Assembly (NCBI RefSeq): GCF_038002965.1
Contig: NZ_JBBOOE010000001.1
Location: forward strand, 570,501 to 634,500
Origin: Robertmurraya sp. FSL R5-0851
Lineage (GTDB): Bacteria > Bacillota > Bacilli > Bacillales > Cytobacillaceae
Reading direction: 5' to 3'
DNA: 64,000 nt
Below the pieces are notes generated by a model. The model was not told where the DNA came from. It searched no databases and worked only from the letters and a program-made list of their open reading frames with translations. The translations under genes were made by a program, and so were the position numbers. Shown here one piece after another: positions 1-8,536 of the stretch (positions within the stretch are counted from its first letter, which is position 1; each line of letters starts with the position of its first letter).

Positions 1-2
1 TA

Positions 3-332
3 ATGATCATGATATTTAATGATGGTAGTTTGAACCAAGCGGTCAAGTATTTTGAACAACGGTTCGAATTTCCTGATTTGGAATTTGTCGAGAGTCTTGC
101 TTATTATCTGACAGAATTATTTAATCACTCTAGACGGTGGATCTTGAAAGGTCATACACCGAGAGAAATTTCTCAAGGAAGCAAATCAAAGCTGGTTCCA
201 TCTGCCGTTCTTGCTAATCCTGGACCTGCATCCAATGTGATTGACTTTAACAGTCGGAAGGCAATCGGTCGTAACGATCCGTGTCCATGCGGAAGTGGGA
301 AAAAATATAAGAAGTGTTGTGGGAAATCTTAA
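3..332 (+). CDS. SEC-C motif protein, C-terminal part (probably cut by the window edge)
   Basis: The last 20 or so residues form a SEC-C zinc-binding motif ([18 protein letters not shown]), as found at the end of SecA and of many uncharacterised Bacillus proteins, where it binds zinc. The upstream 85 residues match no family I know. The frame is open to the window edge and the ATG at position 3 has no visible ribosome binding site, so this is probably the end of a longer gene. The motif is certain, but the function of the whole protein is not known. Confidence 0.7.
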   Translation: MIMIFNDGSLNQAVKYFEQRFEFPDLEFVESLAYYLTELFNHSRRWILKGHTPREISQGSKSKLVPSAVLANPGPASNVIDFNSRKAIGRNDPCPCGSGKKYKKCCGKS

Positions 333-390
333 AGTGAATAGAATAGTAATAGAGTGTGTGGGCATGATTAAATTTGGAAACTGCGGGTAC

Positions 391-553
391 CAAGTTTTAA
401 TTTAGTGCCCGTGAATACCAGAAAATAGTAGAATGAGGGCGCTAAGTTTTAATTTAGTACCTGTGAATACCAGAAATTAGTAGAATGAGGGCACTAAATC
501 TCAATTTAGCATTCTCAGATACCAAAAATTAGTAGAATGAGGGCACTAAGTCT
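391..553. repeat. Tandem repeat, 52-bp period, about three copies
   Basis: The block AAGTTTTAATTTAGT...AGTAGAATGAGGGCGCT recurs with an exact 52-bp step (unit starts at 394, 446 and 498, partial at 550). The copies are diverged. In each, TTAGTGCCC near the start can pair imperfectly with GGGCGCTAA near the end, so every unit can fold into a hairpin. It fills the gap between two genes and has no open frame. Confidence 0.8.
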
Positions 554-578
554 GGACCGTAACCTTATCCATTAACCA

Positions 579-1781
579 CTACACATACCGATCCCGCCCA
601 GATAACATCCCAAATACCGTTAATACAACCGATACGACAATTAACAAAACTAGAGGAACGGTCCATGCATGTGTGAGGTCATATAAATATCCAATAAATA
701 GAGGACCAATGGCTGCAAGAACATATCCTGTTGATTGTGCCATCCCCGATAAAGCTGCCGTCTGTTGGCCAGTTTGCGTACGAAGGCCAATATAAGTAAG
801 AGCTAAAGGAAAGCTTCCGCCTAACGCTATCCCAATAAAGATGATACTTACGATGAGTACGGGATAAGTTGAACCGAACAATAATCCGCTATACCCTAGA
901 ACAGCAAACAACCCTAGGAAAAAAGAGATCCACACTTGTGACTGAAATCGACCCGCAAGAACAGGAATCACAAAGCTAGCCGGCAATCCTACGAGCTGGG
1001 TAAAGGAGAGGAGCCAACCGGCCATTTCCAAATTGATCCCATGACTATGTAAGATTTCCGTTAACCACGAAATCGTGACATAAAAGGAGAATGACTGAAA
1101 CCCCATGAATATCGCGATTTGCCAAGCGAGCGATGAACGCCACATCTGCTTGGAAGACGTTCTTTGCTTTTGTTGATTTCCACTTTTCCCCTCATCTCTA
1201 TATTTAAATAGGAAACCCCACAAGATAAGAGCAATAATCACTGGTAGCCCCCAGACGATTTGGGCTCCTTGCCAACCAAGATCCCAATCAACGGCTAAAG
1301 GCACGCTAATTCCTGAGGCTAAAGAGGCGACCAACCCCATGGATGTAGAGTAAACACTGGTCATCAGACCAAACTTTTTGGGAAAACGTTCCTTAACGAC
1401 AGCTGGCAAAAGGACATTTCCAATCGCAATGCCCAAACCGACCAAGAGAGTGCCAGTAAAAAGTAAAACAGGAATGGCAATCGAGCGAATGGTGATGCCG
1501 ATCAAAAGAGAGGTTAACCCAATCAATAAGGTACGCTCATTTGTCAGCCGAGCCGCTATTTTAGGAACAAGAGGAGACATGACGGCAAATACGAGTAAGG
1601 GCAAGCTCATCAATAGCCCTGCACTCCAGTGTGCCAATCCCACATCTTCTTGAATCATTCCGACCAACGGGCCTAGAGAGGTAATGGCTGGGCGTAAGTT
1701 AAAGGAAATAAGAACAATACCAGCAATCAGCAAATATAAATAATTTGAATGTGTAAGTGCCTTGGTTTTTAGTAATTCCAT
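579..1781 (-). CDS. MFS transporter, CynX/NimT (cyanate permease) family
   Basis: This is an integral membrane carrier with about 12 hydrophobic segments over 400 residues. The N-terminal segment with SFNLRPAITSLGPL is typical of the CynX/NimT/YeaN group of the major facilitator superfamily, which contains cyanate and 2-nitroimidazole transporters. The substrate cannot be told. I chose the ATG at 1781 because GGAGG lies 8 bases upstream of it; the frame is open to 1850 but the upstream ATGs lack a good site. It stands alone, divergent from the next MFS gene, with about 180 bases between the two starts. Confidence 0.85.
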   Translation of the reverse strand: MELLKTKALTHSNYLYLLIAGIVLISFNLRPAITSLGPLVGMIQEDVGLAHWSAGLLMSLPLLVFAVMSPLVPKIAARLTNERTLLIGLTSLLIGITIRSIAIPVLLFTGTLLVGLGIAIGNVLLPAVVKERFPKKFGLMTSVYSTSMGLVASLASGISVPLAVDWDLGWQGAQIVWGLPVIIALILWGFLFKYRDEGKSGNQQKQRTSSKQMWRSSLAWQIAIFMGFQSFSFYVTISWLTEILHSHGINLEMAGWLLSFTQLVGLPASFVIPVLAGRFQSQVWISFFLGLFAVLGYSGLLFGSTYPVLIVSIIFIGIALGGSFPLALTYIGLRTQTGQQTAALSGMAQSTGYVLAAIGPLFIGYLYDLTHAWTVPLVLLIVVSVVLTVFGMLSGRDRYV

Positions 1782-1963
1782 CAAGTGATCCTCCATTAAG
1801 ACAAACTTTCTCCAGTATAGCATAAATGAATTTTGTAGGGGGAAAAACAAGTGCCAGGCACATGATCTTATCTTGCCCCTATAAAAATAACTTTTTAAAA
1901 GGGTTTCGACTGTTATAGTTAACCCATATAAATAAGAATAAAAAGTTAACAGGAGTTTAAACA

Positions 1964-3223
1964 GTGGATAAACAAACTAGCAGTTTTAGATGGGTGGTAT
2001 TTGCTTCTGTACTGTTTACTTATTTATTAATGGCGAGCCAGCGAACGGCCCCGGGCTTGATCACAGACCAAGTGATGAGGGACTTTCAGGTGACAGCCTC
2101 AACGATTGGGTTACTGACAAGTATACAATTTTTTGTCTACACGGGCTTACAAATTCCGATGGGAATACTGGCAGACCGATATGGTCCGAATTTTTTTCTA
2201 ATTGTCGGTGCGTTACTTACGGGAGTAGGAACGATGATTTATAGTCTGGGTACGCATGAATTTGTCCTGTTTTTTGCAAGAATATTAACAGGGACGGGGG
2301 ATGCAACCATTTGGGTCAATATGGTGTTGATTCTTGGACAATGGTTTAATCGAAAGGAATTTGTTCGTTTAATCGGTCTTGCGGGTATGACAGGAAGCCT
2401 GGGTTTCCTTTTGGCAACCGTCCCATTCTCTGCTTGGATTAGCGTTCTTGGCTGGAGGCCCACCTTTTTTTCAGCAGGATTGCTCTTATGTCTGTGTGGT
2501 TTTCTCCTTTATCTAGTTCTTTTAAAAAAACCAAAGCAACTGTCTTTGACAGATACAGTATACGTAAAAAATGAGACATCACGAGGGAAAATACGAACTT
2601 TATTACAGAGAATTTTTTCGAATCGACAGGTATGGGCTTTATTTTGTTGTCATTTTGGGGTTGTCGGTGCGTATGTGGGGTTTATCGGATCCTGGGCGGT
2701 ACCGTATGGGATGACGGTGTATGAGATGACAAGATCTGAAGCGAGTCAGTTTATCATGATAGGTTTGATTGGGGCATTGATAGGAGCGCCTCTAGCTAGC
2801 TGGATTTCAAGTCGATTAGGGACCATTAAACGGCCGTATGTGATCATTCATATCCTTACTTTATTAGGGTGGATTTGCTTTCTTCTTTTTCATGGGAATC
2901 CGCCTGTTATCATGCTTTACTTGCTGTTCTTTATGATTGGCTTTGGATTTGGGGCAAGTGCCTTGACCTTTGCACTTGTTCGTCAGACGTTTCCAATAAA
3001 CGAATCAGGCCTTGTTTCTGGCATTGCGAATACAGGGGGATTTTTGAGTGCCGTCCTGCTGCCAAGCATATTTGGAATGGTGTTGGATCATTTTCCATCT
3101 GGAGTAGGTAATGTGGGGGATGGATACTATTACGGTTTCATCACGCCTGTTCTTTTTTCTATCATTGGGTTGATGGGAATCATTTTTATCAAGGAAAAAC
3201 GACTAGTAAGAGAAATAGAATAA
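1964..3223 (+). CDS. MFS transporter (sugar-phosphate/nitrate-type permease)
   Basis: This 419-residue protein has about 12 membrane spans. A typical MFS signature between spans 2 and 3 (PMGILADRYGPN) and a second charged loop after span 8 are visible. It resembles the broad NarK/sugar-phosphate permease group. The substrate is unknown. The GTG start at 1964 follows AGGAG with 8 bases between. It is divergent from the neighbouring CynX-like gene, so both may share a regulatory region. A short GC hairpin follows the stop. Confidence 0.82.
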   Translation: MDKQTSSFRWVVFASVLFTYLLMASQRTAPGLITDQVMRDFQVTASTIGLLTSIQFFVYTGLQIPMGILADRYGPNFFLIVGALLTGVGTMIYSLGTHEFVLFFARILTGTGDATIWVNMVLILGQWFNRKEFVRLIGLAGMTGSLGFLLATVPFSAWISVLGWRPTFFSAGLLLCLCGFLLYLVLLKKPKQLSLTDTVYVKNETSRGKIRTLLQRIFSNRQVWALFCCHFGVVGAYVGFIGSWAVPYGMTVYEMTRSEASQFIMIGLIGALIGAPLASWISSRLGTIKRPYVIIHILTLLGWICFLLFHGNPPVIMLYLLFFMIGFGFGASALTFALVRQTFPINESGLVSGIANTGGFLSAVLLPSIFGMVLDHFPSGVGNVGDGYYYGFITPVLFSIIGLMGIIFIKEKRLVREIE

Positions 3224-3234
3224 AATTGTAACAA

Positions 3235-3270
3235 AAGAGCCTTTCCAAGTGGAGAGGCTCTCTTGTTGCT
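3235..3270 (+). terminator. Rho-independent terminator after the MFS gene
   Basis: The hairpin AGAGCCT...AGGCTCT is followed by a weak T-rich stretch (CTTGTTGCTT). It lies between two convergent genes. Confidence 0.5.
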
Positions 3271-3277
3271 TGAATCA

Positions 3278-3679
3278 TTAAGGTACTAATTCTTCAGGGG
3301 TTCCACTTTGAATGGCGATTTCCCCTCCAACCGCTTCAACTGCTGCACCGATCGATTGGAGCCAGTCGCCTGTTGTTGCCATTCTTTGCCCTCTGAGTAA
3401 CGATAAATCGTCTGTAAATAATAATTGTAAAGTAACTCCAACGGCCTCTGCAAACTGGCCGATCACTTGAATCCAAACGCCTTTAAGGATTTCTTGTGAA
3501 CCGGGTTCTTGTTCCTCGAGAAAAGATAATTTGGTTAAAGCAATAGCCTCTGAAATTAGTCCAAAAGCTTGTATCCAAACATTGACGGCAATTTGTTGTT
3601 TCAGTTTTAAGACTTCTACATTCTTTTCCTCTTCTTTATTAGAGGGGTGGGTGTTGTTATGTGACTTCTCATTTTTCAT
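3278..3679 (-). CDS. Small repetitive protein (possibly DUF6944-like)
   Basis: This 133-residue protein contains three related segments built on a W(I/L)Q...G...EA pattern (NVWIQAFGLISEAIAL, GVWIQVIGQFAEAVGV, DWLQSIGAAVEAVG). They are probably repeated amphipathic helices behind a charged N-terminus. I recall a Bacillus family of repetitive proteins, DUF6944, with this look, but cannot confirm it. The ATG at 3679 is preceded by AAGGAG 11 bases away; a GTG four codons upstream overlaps that site and is less likely. Function is unknown. Confidence 0.6.
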   Translation of the reverse strand: MKNEKSHNNTHPSNKEEEKNVEVLKLKQQIAVNVWIQAFGLISEAIALTKLSFLEEQEPGSQEILKGVWIQVIGQFAEAVGVTLQLLFTDDLSLLRGQRMATTGDWLQSIGAAVEAVGGEIAIQSGTPEELVP

Positions 3680-3848
3680 AAGCGCACTCACTCCTTATTG
3701 TTCCCTTCCTTATATATATTCCTTCGTGATGATTTCTGTCATCGAAAGTGGTTGAAAGCCTTTTAACGATAGGCTTTCACCGTAATGTTGAACCAACCCT
3801 CTCCCTCTTTCATAAGCTATAATAGTCCAACCTATAGGAGGGGAGAAA

Positions 3849-4682
3849 ATGTATGTAAATAAGGAAATCGTGGCAAATTCCTCGAGTAACGAAAAGGGGA
3901 TAAAGATAGGTCCAGATGCTATTAGGTTTAAATATGTAGATGATGAAATCGTTAAGCATTCACCATTATTTGTTGAAGGAATCATATTTGCTATTGGATT
4001 AGATTTTGTTGAAGTTCTTCAGAAGGATCATAAGATTGTCACAGTATTAACAGACAGAATTACACATGTTAAATGGCCAGACAAAGAAGTAAGAGAAGCC
4101 GTATCACACTGCAAACACGAAGGAAACTGTAGATGTGTTGAATTGCACCGTTTTGTGGAAGAGGAAAAAAGGGGTGACAAGATGAATAAAAATTTGAAGC
4201 GCAGTAAAAAAGGGAAAATGGTAAAGGGAGATCCGCATCACTGCCCACATTGTGGTAACTACCATTCTAGATTGAATCCATGCCGTTGTAAAAAGAAGCG
4301 TCCAAACCATGGCAGACCATGCGGTTGCAAACAGAACCACAGACACCACGATCATAGACCATGCGGTTGCAACAAGCATCACGACCACCACGATCACAAA
4401 CCATGCCGTTGCCACGAGCATCATGGCCACCATGATCACAAACCATGCCGTTGCCACGAACAACGCGGCCACCACGATCACTGTACTTGTTGTCAGGACG
4501 AGCAACACAAAAGACAGATGCATCATCATAACTGTTGTCGTAAAAATTTGGTGTGCTTTTGTGACTTTGCCATCCCGTTTTGCGATGATCGCTTCGCATT
4601 ACGACTAGCAGGGTTAACCGATGATTTGAATTTTAGATTTTTACAAAATAGAGGTCGTCAAGTTGAGATGATTGTCGAGTAA
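3849..4682 (+). CDS. His/Cys-rich repeat protein, possible spore-surface or metal-binding protein
   Basis: This 277-residue protein has an N-terminal globular part (about residues 1-105) and a basic linker. A His/Cys-rich section (about residues 135-220) follows, with four near-perfect 14-residue units of the form (R/K)PC(G/R)CxxxxxHHDH. The tail is short and contains CFCDFAIPFCDDRFALR. The repeats would bind transition metals or cross-link through disulfides. Proteins of this kind are common in Bacillus spore coats and exosporia, but no named family is recognised. The start is firm: AGGAGGGGAGAAA directly precedes the ATG. A GC hairpin follows the stop. Confidence 0.65.
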   Translation: MYVNKEIVANSSSNEKGIKIGPDAIRFKYVDDEIVKHSPLFVEGIIFAIGLDFVEVLQKDHKIVTVLTDRITHVKWPDKEVREAVSHCKHEGNCRCVELHRFVEEEKRGDKMNKNLKRSKKGKMVKGDPHHCPHCGNYHSRLNPCRCKKKRPNHGRPCGCKQNHRHHDHRPCGCNKHHDHHDHKPCRCHEHHGHHDHKPCRCHEQRGHHDHCTCCQDEQHKRQMHHHNCCRKNLVCFCDFAIPFCDDRFALRLAGLTDDLNFRFLQNRGRQVEMIVE

Positions 4683-4742
4683 AGAATAAAGCACGTGGTC
4701 ATTCCCAGAGGATTCTGTTTGAAATGCTTTTTAAAAAAAGTA

Positions 4743-4770
4743 ATCTCGCTCACATGGGCGAGTTTCTTTA
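4743..4770 (+). terminator. Rho-independent terminator
   Basis: The hairpin CTCGC...GCGAG is followed by TTTCTTT, about 60 bases after the stop of the His/Cys-rich gene. Confidence 0.6.
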
Positions 4771-4798
4771 TAAGGATTCGATCTTTGAATTAAATTGG

Positions 4799-4889
4799 CC
4801 CTTAATCTAGTAACCAGCAAATAGGCGGAGTTTTTCAGGTTAGATGCAGAGTAAAGGCTCGTTTGGGGGTGAATAAGGGGAGATTTTCC
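4799..4889 (+). repeat. Dispersed intergenic repeat, left half (split by the IS4-family element)
   Basis: The run CTTAATC..AGTAACCAGCAAA through GGGGAGATTTTCC matches the first part of the copy at 58850-59105, base for base over long stretches. The other half of this copy resumes at 6436. The last 11 bases (4879-4889) are the left copy of the IS target duplication. Confidence 0.8.
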
Positions 4890-4930
4890 ACTAGCATTGC
4901 ATATGTATCCACAGGCAAAAAAATATATTT

Positions 4931-4967
4931 AAATAGCCCCCTATCAATTGATAAGGGGCTATTTTTA
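4931..4967 (+). terminator. Hairpin terminator at the left end of the IS
   Basis: AAATAGCCCC and GGGGCTATTT form a strong stem followed by TTTT. It lies between the IS end and the transposase start, so it would block transcription entering from outside, a common feature of IS4-type elements. Confidence 0.65.
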
Positions 4968-5043
4968 TGGACGAAAGCAAAAAAATCTCCTAAAGTAGAA
5001 GCTGAACCCACGTTATCCGTGACTGCGACTAAAGGAGACTTTC

Positions 5044-6291
5044 ATGGATAACATCATATCAAATCAAACTGTATTTAGTAAATGCCTTTCTTTCTTACCA
5101 TTTGAAAAATTTAAGGGTTCGTCCTTAGACAACGGAGTAAAAAAACTGACCACCGCTAATTTAATGAGGATTTGTGTCGCTATGCAACTAGGAAATTGGA
5201 AATCCTACGAGGAAACAGAAGAACGTATTCGTGCCATGGATGGTACAGAAGAACTGTTTGGCCTCACTAGTATAAGTGCATCTCAACTAAGTCGTCGAGT
5301 CAATGCCTTACCTTCGGTCCTGCCACGGCAGTTATTTCTTGATGCTGTTACCCAGTTGAATAAATTGACGAGTAACAGAAAAGGGATCCCTTCTTTGGGC
5401 CGTCTGCATCTCGTAGATTCCTCTTCTCTGCTTCTTGGACCTACACTAGGAAAATGGACGTATTTTACAAAGCATAGTAATTGCGTGAAGCTACATACTC
5501 GGATTGTGATAACCGATCCCGGCACAGCTTATCCCGACATGGTCATTCCTTCTACAGGTAATGTGGATGATCGTGAAGTCATGCTTAATCTCGTGGTAGA
5601 CCCTCATGCGACCCATGTGATGGACCGTGGCTATGTGGATTACAAAAAAATGGACCATTGGGTGGAAAACCGGATTCCATTCGCCATGCGTATCCAAGCT
5701 GGGCATAAGGCGAACATGATAAAATCCTATGAAGTTCCCGCTGGCAGTAGGGTTAAGCTAGACGCCTTAGTCGTCATGGGGAGTAGTTTTAGATCCATGG
5801 AACAGCCCCTTCGTCTTGTGGAATTCACGGATGAAGAAGGGAAAGAGTACCGTGTAGTAACCAATCGGTGGGATTTGAAAGCTGAAGAAGTAACTGAATT
5901 GTACCGGCACCGTTGGATGATTGAACTATTTTTTAAGTGGATGAAACAACATCTACGTCTAGTTAAACTACAAAGTACCCAACCTCAAGGAATCTGGAAC
6001 CAGATTTTCTTTGCTATGGCGGCGTACTGTGTCACTTTATATGTTAGGTTAGTTGAGAATAATAAGAAGACCACCTGGAAAGTGCTCACCCTTCTTCGCA
6101 TCCATGCCGAAAGGACATGGGAAAGTTTTCTCAATGAGTTACACCGGTTACCACAAAGAACATCTAAAGGAAGACAAAAGAGCCATCACCCGCCAAATGA
6201 AATTGAACTTCATGATGCAGGTGTGGCAATTGTAAAACAGGTGGGGGTAAGTACTAGTTCAATGGCAAAATATAAAAAACAAAGAAAATAA
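5044..6291 (+). CDS. IS4-family transposase
   Basis: This 415-residue protein has the DDE layout of the IS4 family: an Asp in LVDSSSL (about residue 125), an Asp in VMDRGYVDY (about 194), and the YREK-like Glu in YRHRWMIELFFKWMKQHL (about 294). The start follows AAGGAG with 6 bases between. The frame is intact, so the element may still be active. It catalyses cut-and-paste or hairpin-type excision of its own element. Confidence 0.93.
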   Translation: MDNIISNQTVFSKCLSFLPFEKFKGSSLDNGVKKLTTANLMRICVAMQLGNWKSYEETEERIRAMDGTEELFGLTSISASQLSRRVNALPSVLPRQLFLDAVTQLNKLTSNRKGIPSLGRLHLVDSSSLLLGPTLGKWTYFTKHSNCVKLHTRIVITDPGTAYPDMVIPSTGNVDDREVMLNLVVDPHATHVMDRGYVDYKKMDHWVENRIPFAMRIQAGHKANMIKSYEVPAGSRVKLDALVVMGSSFRSMEQPLRLVEFTDEEGKEYRVVTNRWDLKAEEVTELYRHRWMIELFFKWMKQHLRLVKLQSTQPQGIWNQIFFAMAAYCVTLYVRLVENNKKTTWKVLTLLRIHAERTWESFLNELHRLPQRTSKGRQKSHHPPNEIELHDAGVAIVKQVGVSTSSMAKYKKQRK

Positions 6292-6435
6292 CATCCATTT
6301 TTTGGATAACTGGGTTCAAATATAACCCCCTTAACTTTTTGGCTCAAAGTCGAAAAATACATCTGTAAAAATTATACATAAAATCCATAAAAAGTAAATC
6401 CGTTGTATCCTTGTGGATATTTTTGCAATGGTAAT

Positions 6436-6610
6436 GGAGATTTTCCGTTTATGCAAAGCAAATCTCCCCATTTTCACGTTTTTTGAATCAATAGGCGGAA
6501 TTTCTCCGTCTGTTTAAGCATTTTTTATAATAATCACTAAATAAGCGAAATTTTTCCGTCTATCTATCTGCTTGGGTGCTTAATCTGATTACTCAACCGA
6601 TAAGTGCGCA
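6436..6610 (+). repeat. Dispersed intergenic repeat, right half
   Basis: This continues the copy interrupted at 4889. It contains GGAGATTTTCCGTTTATGC, ATAGGCGGAATTTCTCCGTC and ATAAGCGAAATTTTTCCGTC modules, the last two 50 bp apart. It matches 58925-59105 and, inverted, 40225-40440. The following 220 bases up to the AraC gene hold no recognisable feature. Confidence 0.8.
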
Positions 6611-6834
6611 TCCTCTTGATCCTAGATGCGGGAAACAACAGCTTTTTATCGACCAGCTTATGAAGATCAAAAAAATGGGTACTCAAAACGGCACAGCAAA
6701 TGACAGACCCATAATAATGGTGTTAATAACGATGTCAAACAACATGATTTGTAGAAATAGAACCTTTAATGTTTATCCGTACTAGCTTTTATATTACACT
6801 AAAGACAACACAAATCACGTTCATGAGGTGTAAT

Positions 6835-7803
6835 ATGGGAAATGATCTTCTTGAAACCTTGATGGAAATGACTGAAGAAGAACAGATGATTCTCGAGCAA
6901 AGTAGTGAAATCAAAAAGGACCTTTATACGAATCAAACGTCTTTTATTATTGAAAGTGAAAAGTTCTTGAATCCAAACGAGATGATTATGCTGAGAAAGC
7001 ATACCCGATTTATTGATTTTCCCAAGCATCGCCACAATTATATCGAAATTAATTACGTGTTCCATGGGGAGTTAAAGCAGAAGGTTGGAACGGAGAATGT
7101 CCACTTAAAGCAGGGTGAACTTTTATTCTTGAACCAGCATATTGAACACGAAATTGAAGCTTGTGCAAAAGAGGATATTATCATTAATTTTATTATTCAG
7201 CCAAAATTCTTTGATTTCATTTTTTCCTATTTATCCTCCACCAATTTAATGAGTAACTTCATTATAAACAGTCTCTATAATCACACGCAGAATGGACAAT
7301 ACTTGTACTTTGCCGTTACCCATGTGGAGGCCATTCAAGAGTTAATTAAGAAGATGATCGATGAAATCATGGAACCATCGTTATTTTCAGAGGCGACCTT
7401 AAAGCTTTATATGGGGCTTTTAATGATTGAGCTATTAAAGCACACAGATAAGTTAAAGCAAAATGAACTAAGCACCGAGCACCATTATATCCTTGTCGAG
7501 ACGATGAAGTATATTGATGAACATTACCAAAATGCTTCTCTCTATGAGTTAGCCGAGCAATTGAATCAGCCTCACTACGCGGTCAGTAAGCAAATCAAGC
7601 AGGCGACAAAGTATACTTTTAAAGAGCTTCTACAAGAAAAAAGACTTACGAAAGCAAAAGAGTTTCTAGAAAGAACCGACATGCCCATTACAAAAATCAT
7701 TGATGAAGTCGGCTACGATAATATGAGCTACTTCTACCGGATTTTTAAAAGCAAATACGGAAAAACTCCTAAGGACTATCGAGTGGAGCTGAAAGGCAGA
7801 TGA
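6835..7803 (+). CDS. AraC-family transcriptional regulator with N-terminal cupin
   Basis: This 322-residue cytoplasmic regulator has an N-terminal cupin-type sensing domain (HRHNYIEINYVFHGEL near residue 65). Two helix-turn-helix motifs lie in the last 100 residues, ending with the AraC signature VGYDNMSYFYRIFKSKYGKTPKDYR. The effector is probably a sugar, by family. The ATG at 6835 follows GAGGTG. No sugar operon is adjacent; the rhamnose genes are 26 kb away behind the transposon and have their own DeoR regulator, so the target is unknown. Confidence 0.88.
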   Translation: MGNDLLETLMEMTEEEQMILEQSSEIKKDLYTNQTSFIIESEKFLNPNEMIMLRKHTRFIDFPKHRHNYIEINYVFHGELKQKVGTENVHLKQGELLFLNQHIEHEIEACAKEDIIINFIIQPKFFDFIFSYLSSTNLMSNFIINSLYNHTQNGQYLYFAVTHVEAIQELIKKMIDEIMEPSLFSEATLKLYMGLLMIELLKHTDKLKQNELSTEHHYILVETMKYIDEHYQNASLYELAEQLNQPHYAVSKQIKQATKYTFKELLQEKRLTKAKEFLERTDMPITKIIDEVGYDNMSYFYRIFKSKYGKTPKDYRVELKGR

Positions 7804-7828
7804 ACTTTTTATCTGCTTCTTTTTATTG
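7794..7828 (+). terminator. Rho-independent terminator overlapping the AraC gene stop
   Basis: GCAGAT...ATCTGC is followed by TTCTTTTTATT. The stop codon lies within the stem. Confidence 0.65.
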
Positions 7829-7902
7829 GGTTTTTAGTTTGATTTTGGGAAAAAGGGGTGAACAGAGTGCAGAAGGATTTTTAGAGTAGAAAAGCTGGTT
7901 AG

Positions 7903-7934
7903 AAAATAAAAAACAGCTATAATTCATAGCTGCT
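7903..7934 (-). terminator. Terminator of the gene interrupted by the transposon
   Basis: CAGCTAT-AATTC-ATAGCTG is followed, on the minus strand, by TTTTTTATTTT. It lies 30 bases beyond the reconstructed stop of the interrupted gene, as expected for its native terminator. Confidence 0.75.
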
Positions 7935-7961
7935 TTTAAGAAATACTAAGTTCAACATCTA

Positions 7962-7989
7962 TCATATATGCCTGAATGATCTACTCTTA
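7962..7989 (-). pseudogene. Detached 3' end of the gene interrupted by the transposon
   Basis: If 7990-30386 plus one TCTTA copy is removed, the minus-strand frame running from 30810 continues here as ...SPK|SRSFRHI and ends with TGA at 7962-7964. This is the missing C-terminus of the gene listed at 30387-30810. Confidence 0.8.
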
Positions 7990-8027
7990 GGGGTAGCGTC
8001 AGGAAAATGCGGATTTACAACGTTAAG
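7990..8027 (+). repeat. Left 38-bp terminal inverted repeat of the transposon
   Basis: GGGGTAGCGTCAGGAAAATG continues to CGTTAAG. It matches the internal end at 17518-17555 in 37 of 38 positions and the right end at 30349-30386 in 35 of 38. Confidence 0.92.
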
Positions 8028-8168
8028 GATATCAAAATATAAAAAGTCTAATTTCTCGGTGTTATAAGTGAAAAATTAGGCTTTAGTTACTTCATTAAAG
8101 CGCCTGATTGTTGAAGACTAAAGTTTATATTCATCAAGAAAATTGATGTGCTCTTATCCTAACAAATT

Positions 8169-8432
8169 TTATTTAGGACTTACATGTATGCCTTCACTCT
8201 CTCGCCAATCTGCATAGAGTATACGCTTTACATTATTATATCCATTAGTAGTTAATTGGTTATCTAACCACTGTTGATCAAATCCGAGTTCATGTAAATT
8301 ATCCCATAAAATTTCCCCATCTATTTTTAACGATGTTGGGACGTCTACTGGACTTTCTGGAAGATTGAGATCTTGCTTGTCTGGTTTTTGATACTTGGAA
8401 TTTAATAATAGTGTTGTGTAAATAACTATTTA
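8169..8432 (-). pseudogene. Remnant: C-terminal part of a DUF421 (YetF/YdfS-type) membrane protein
   Basis: The minus-strand frame encodes about 87 residues with no start. They end in a typical DUF421 cytoplasmic tail: KIDGEILWDNLHELGFDQQW, then WLDNQLTT, then a YADWRESEGIHVSPK end. The membrane segments are absent and a stop lies just upstream at about 8433. DUF421 genes accompany spoVA operons on such transposons, so this is probably a decayed cargo gene. Confidence 0.75.
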
Positions 8433-8449
8433 TAAAGAGTAAAAAATGA

Positions 8450-8489
8450 ACAAACGCCAACACCTTGAACATAGGGTTTGGCGTTTTCT
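8450..8489. terminator. Bidirectional-looking hairpin terminator
   Basis: AAACGCCAA...TTGGCGTTT is followed by TTCTC on the plus strand. It sits between the DUF421 remnant and the next minus-strand gene. Confidence 0.55.
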
Positions 8490-8536
8490 CTATACGAATT
8501 ACAAATAGGCCATTGACCCCTCTCTATTTGGGATGG

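Larger units (their letters stand above)
4890..6435 (+). mobile_element. IS4-family insertion sequence, 1,546 bp, complete
   Basis: The element carries one DDE transposase gene. Its ends are imperfect inverted repeats: CATTGCATATGTATCCACA at the left pairs with TGTGGATATTTTTGCAATG at the right. It is flanked by an 11-bp direct repeat, GGAGATTTTCC, at 4879-4889 and 6436-6446. An 11-bp duplication fits the 9-13 bp range of the IS4 family. The target is a dispersed repeat that recurs intact elsewhere in the window, which confirms both boundaries independently. Confidence 0.9.

Noticed and set aside
4104..4599. Open frames on the minus strand and in other frames across the His/Cys-rich gene
   Set aside because: They follow from the 42-bp repeat and its skewed codons. 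The plus-strand frame has the ribosome binding site and a coherent protein.
4863..5051. 62-codon frame at the left end of the first IS
   Set aside because: It crosses the IS boundary and the terminator hairpin, and overlaps the real transposase start.
6576..6785. 69-codon plus-strand frame before the AraC gene
   Set aside because: It begins inside the dispersed repeat, has no ribosome binding site and no family resemblance.
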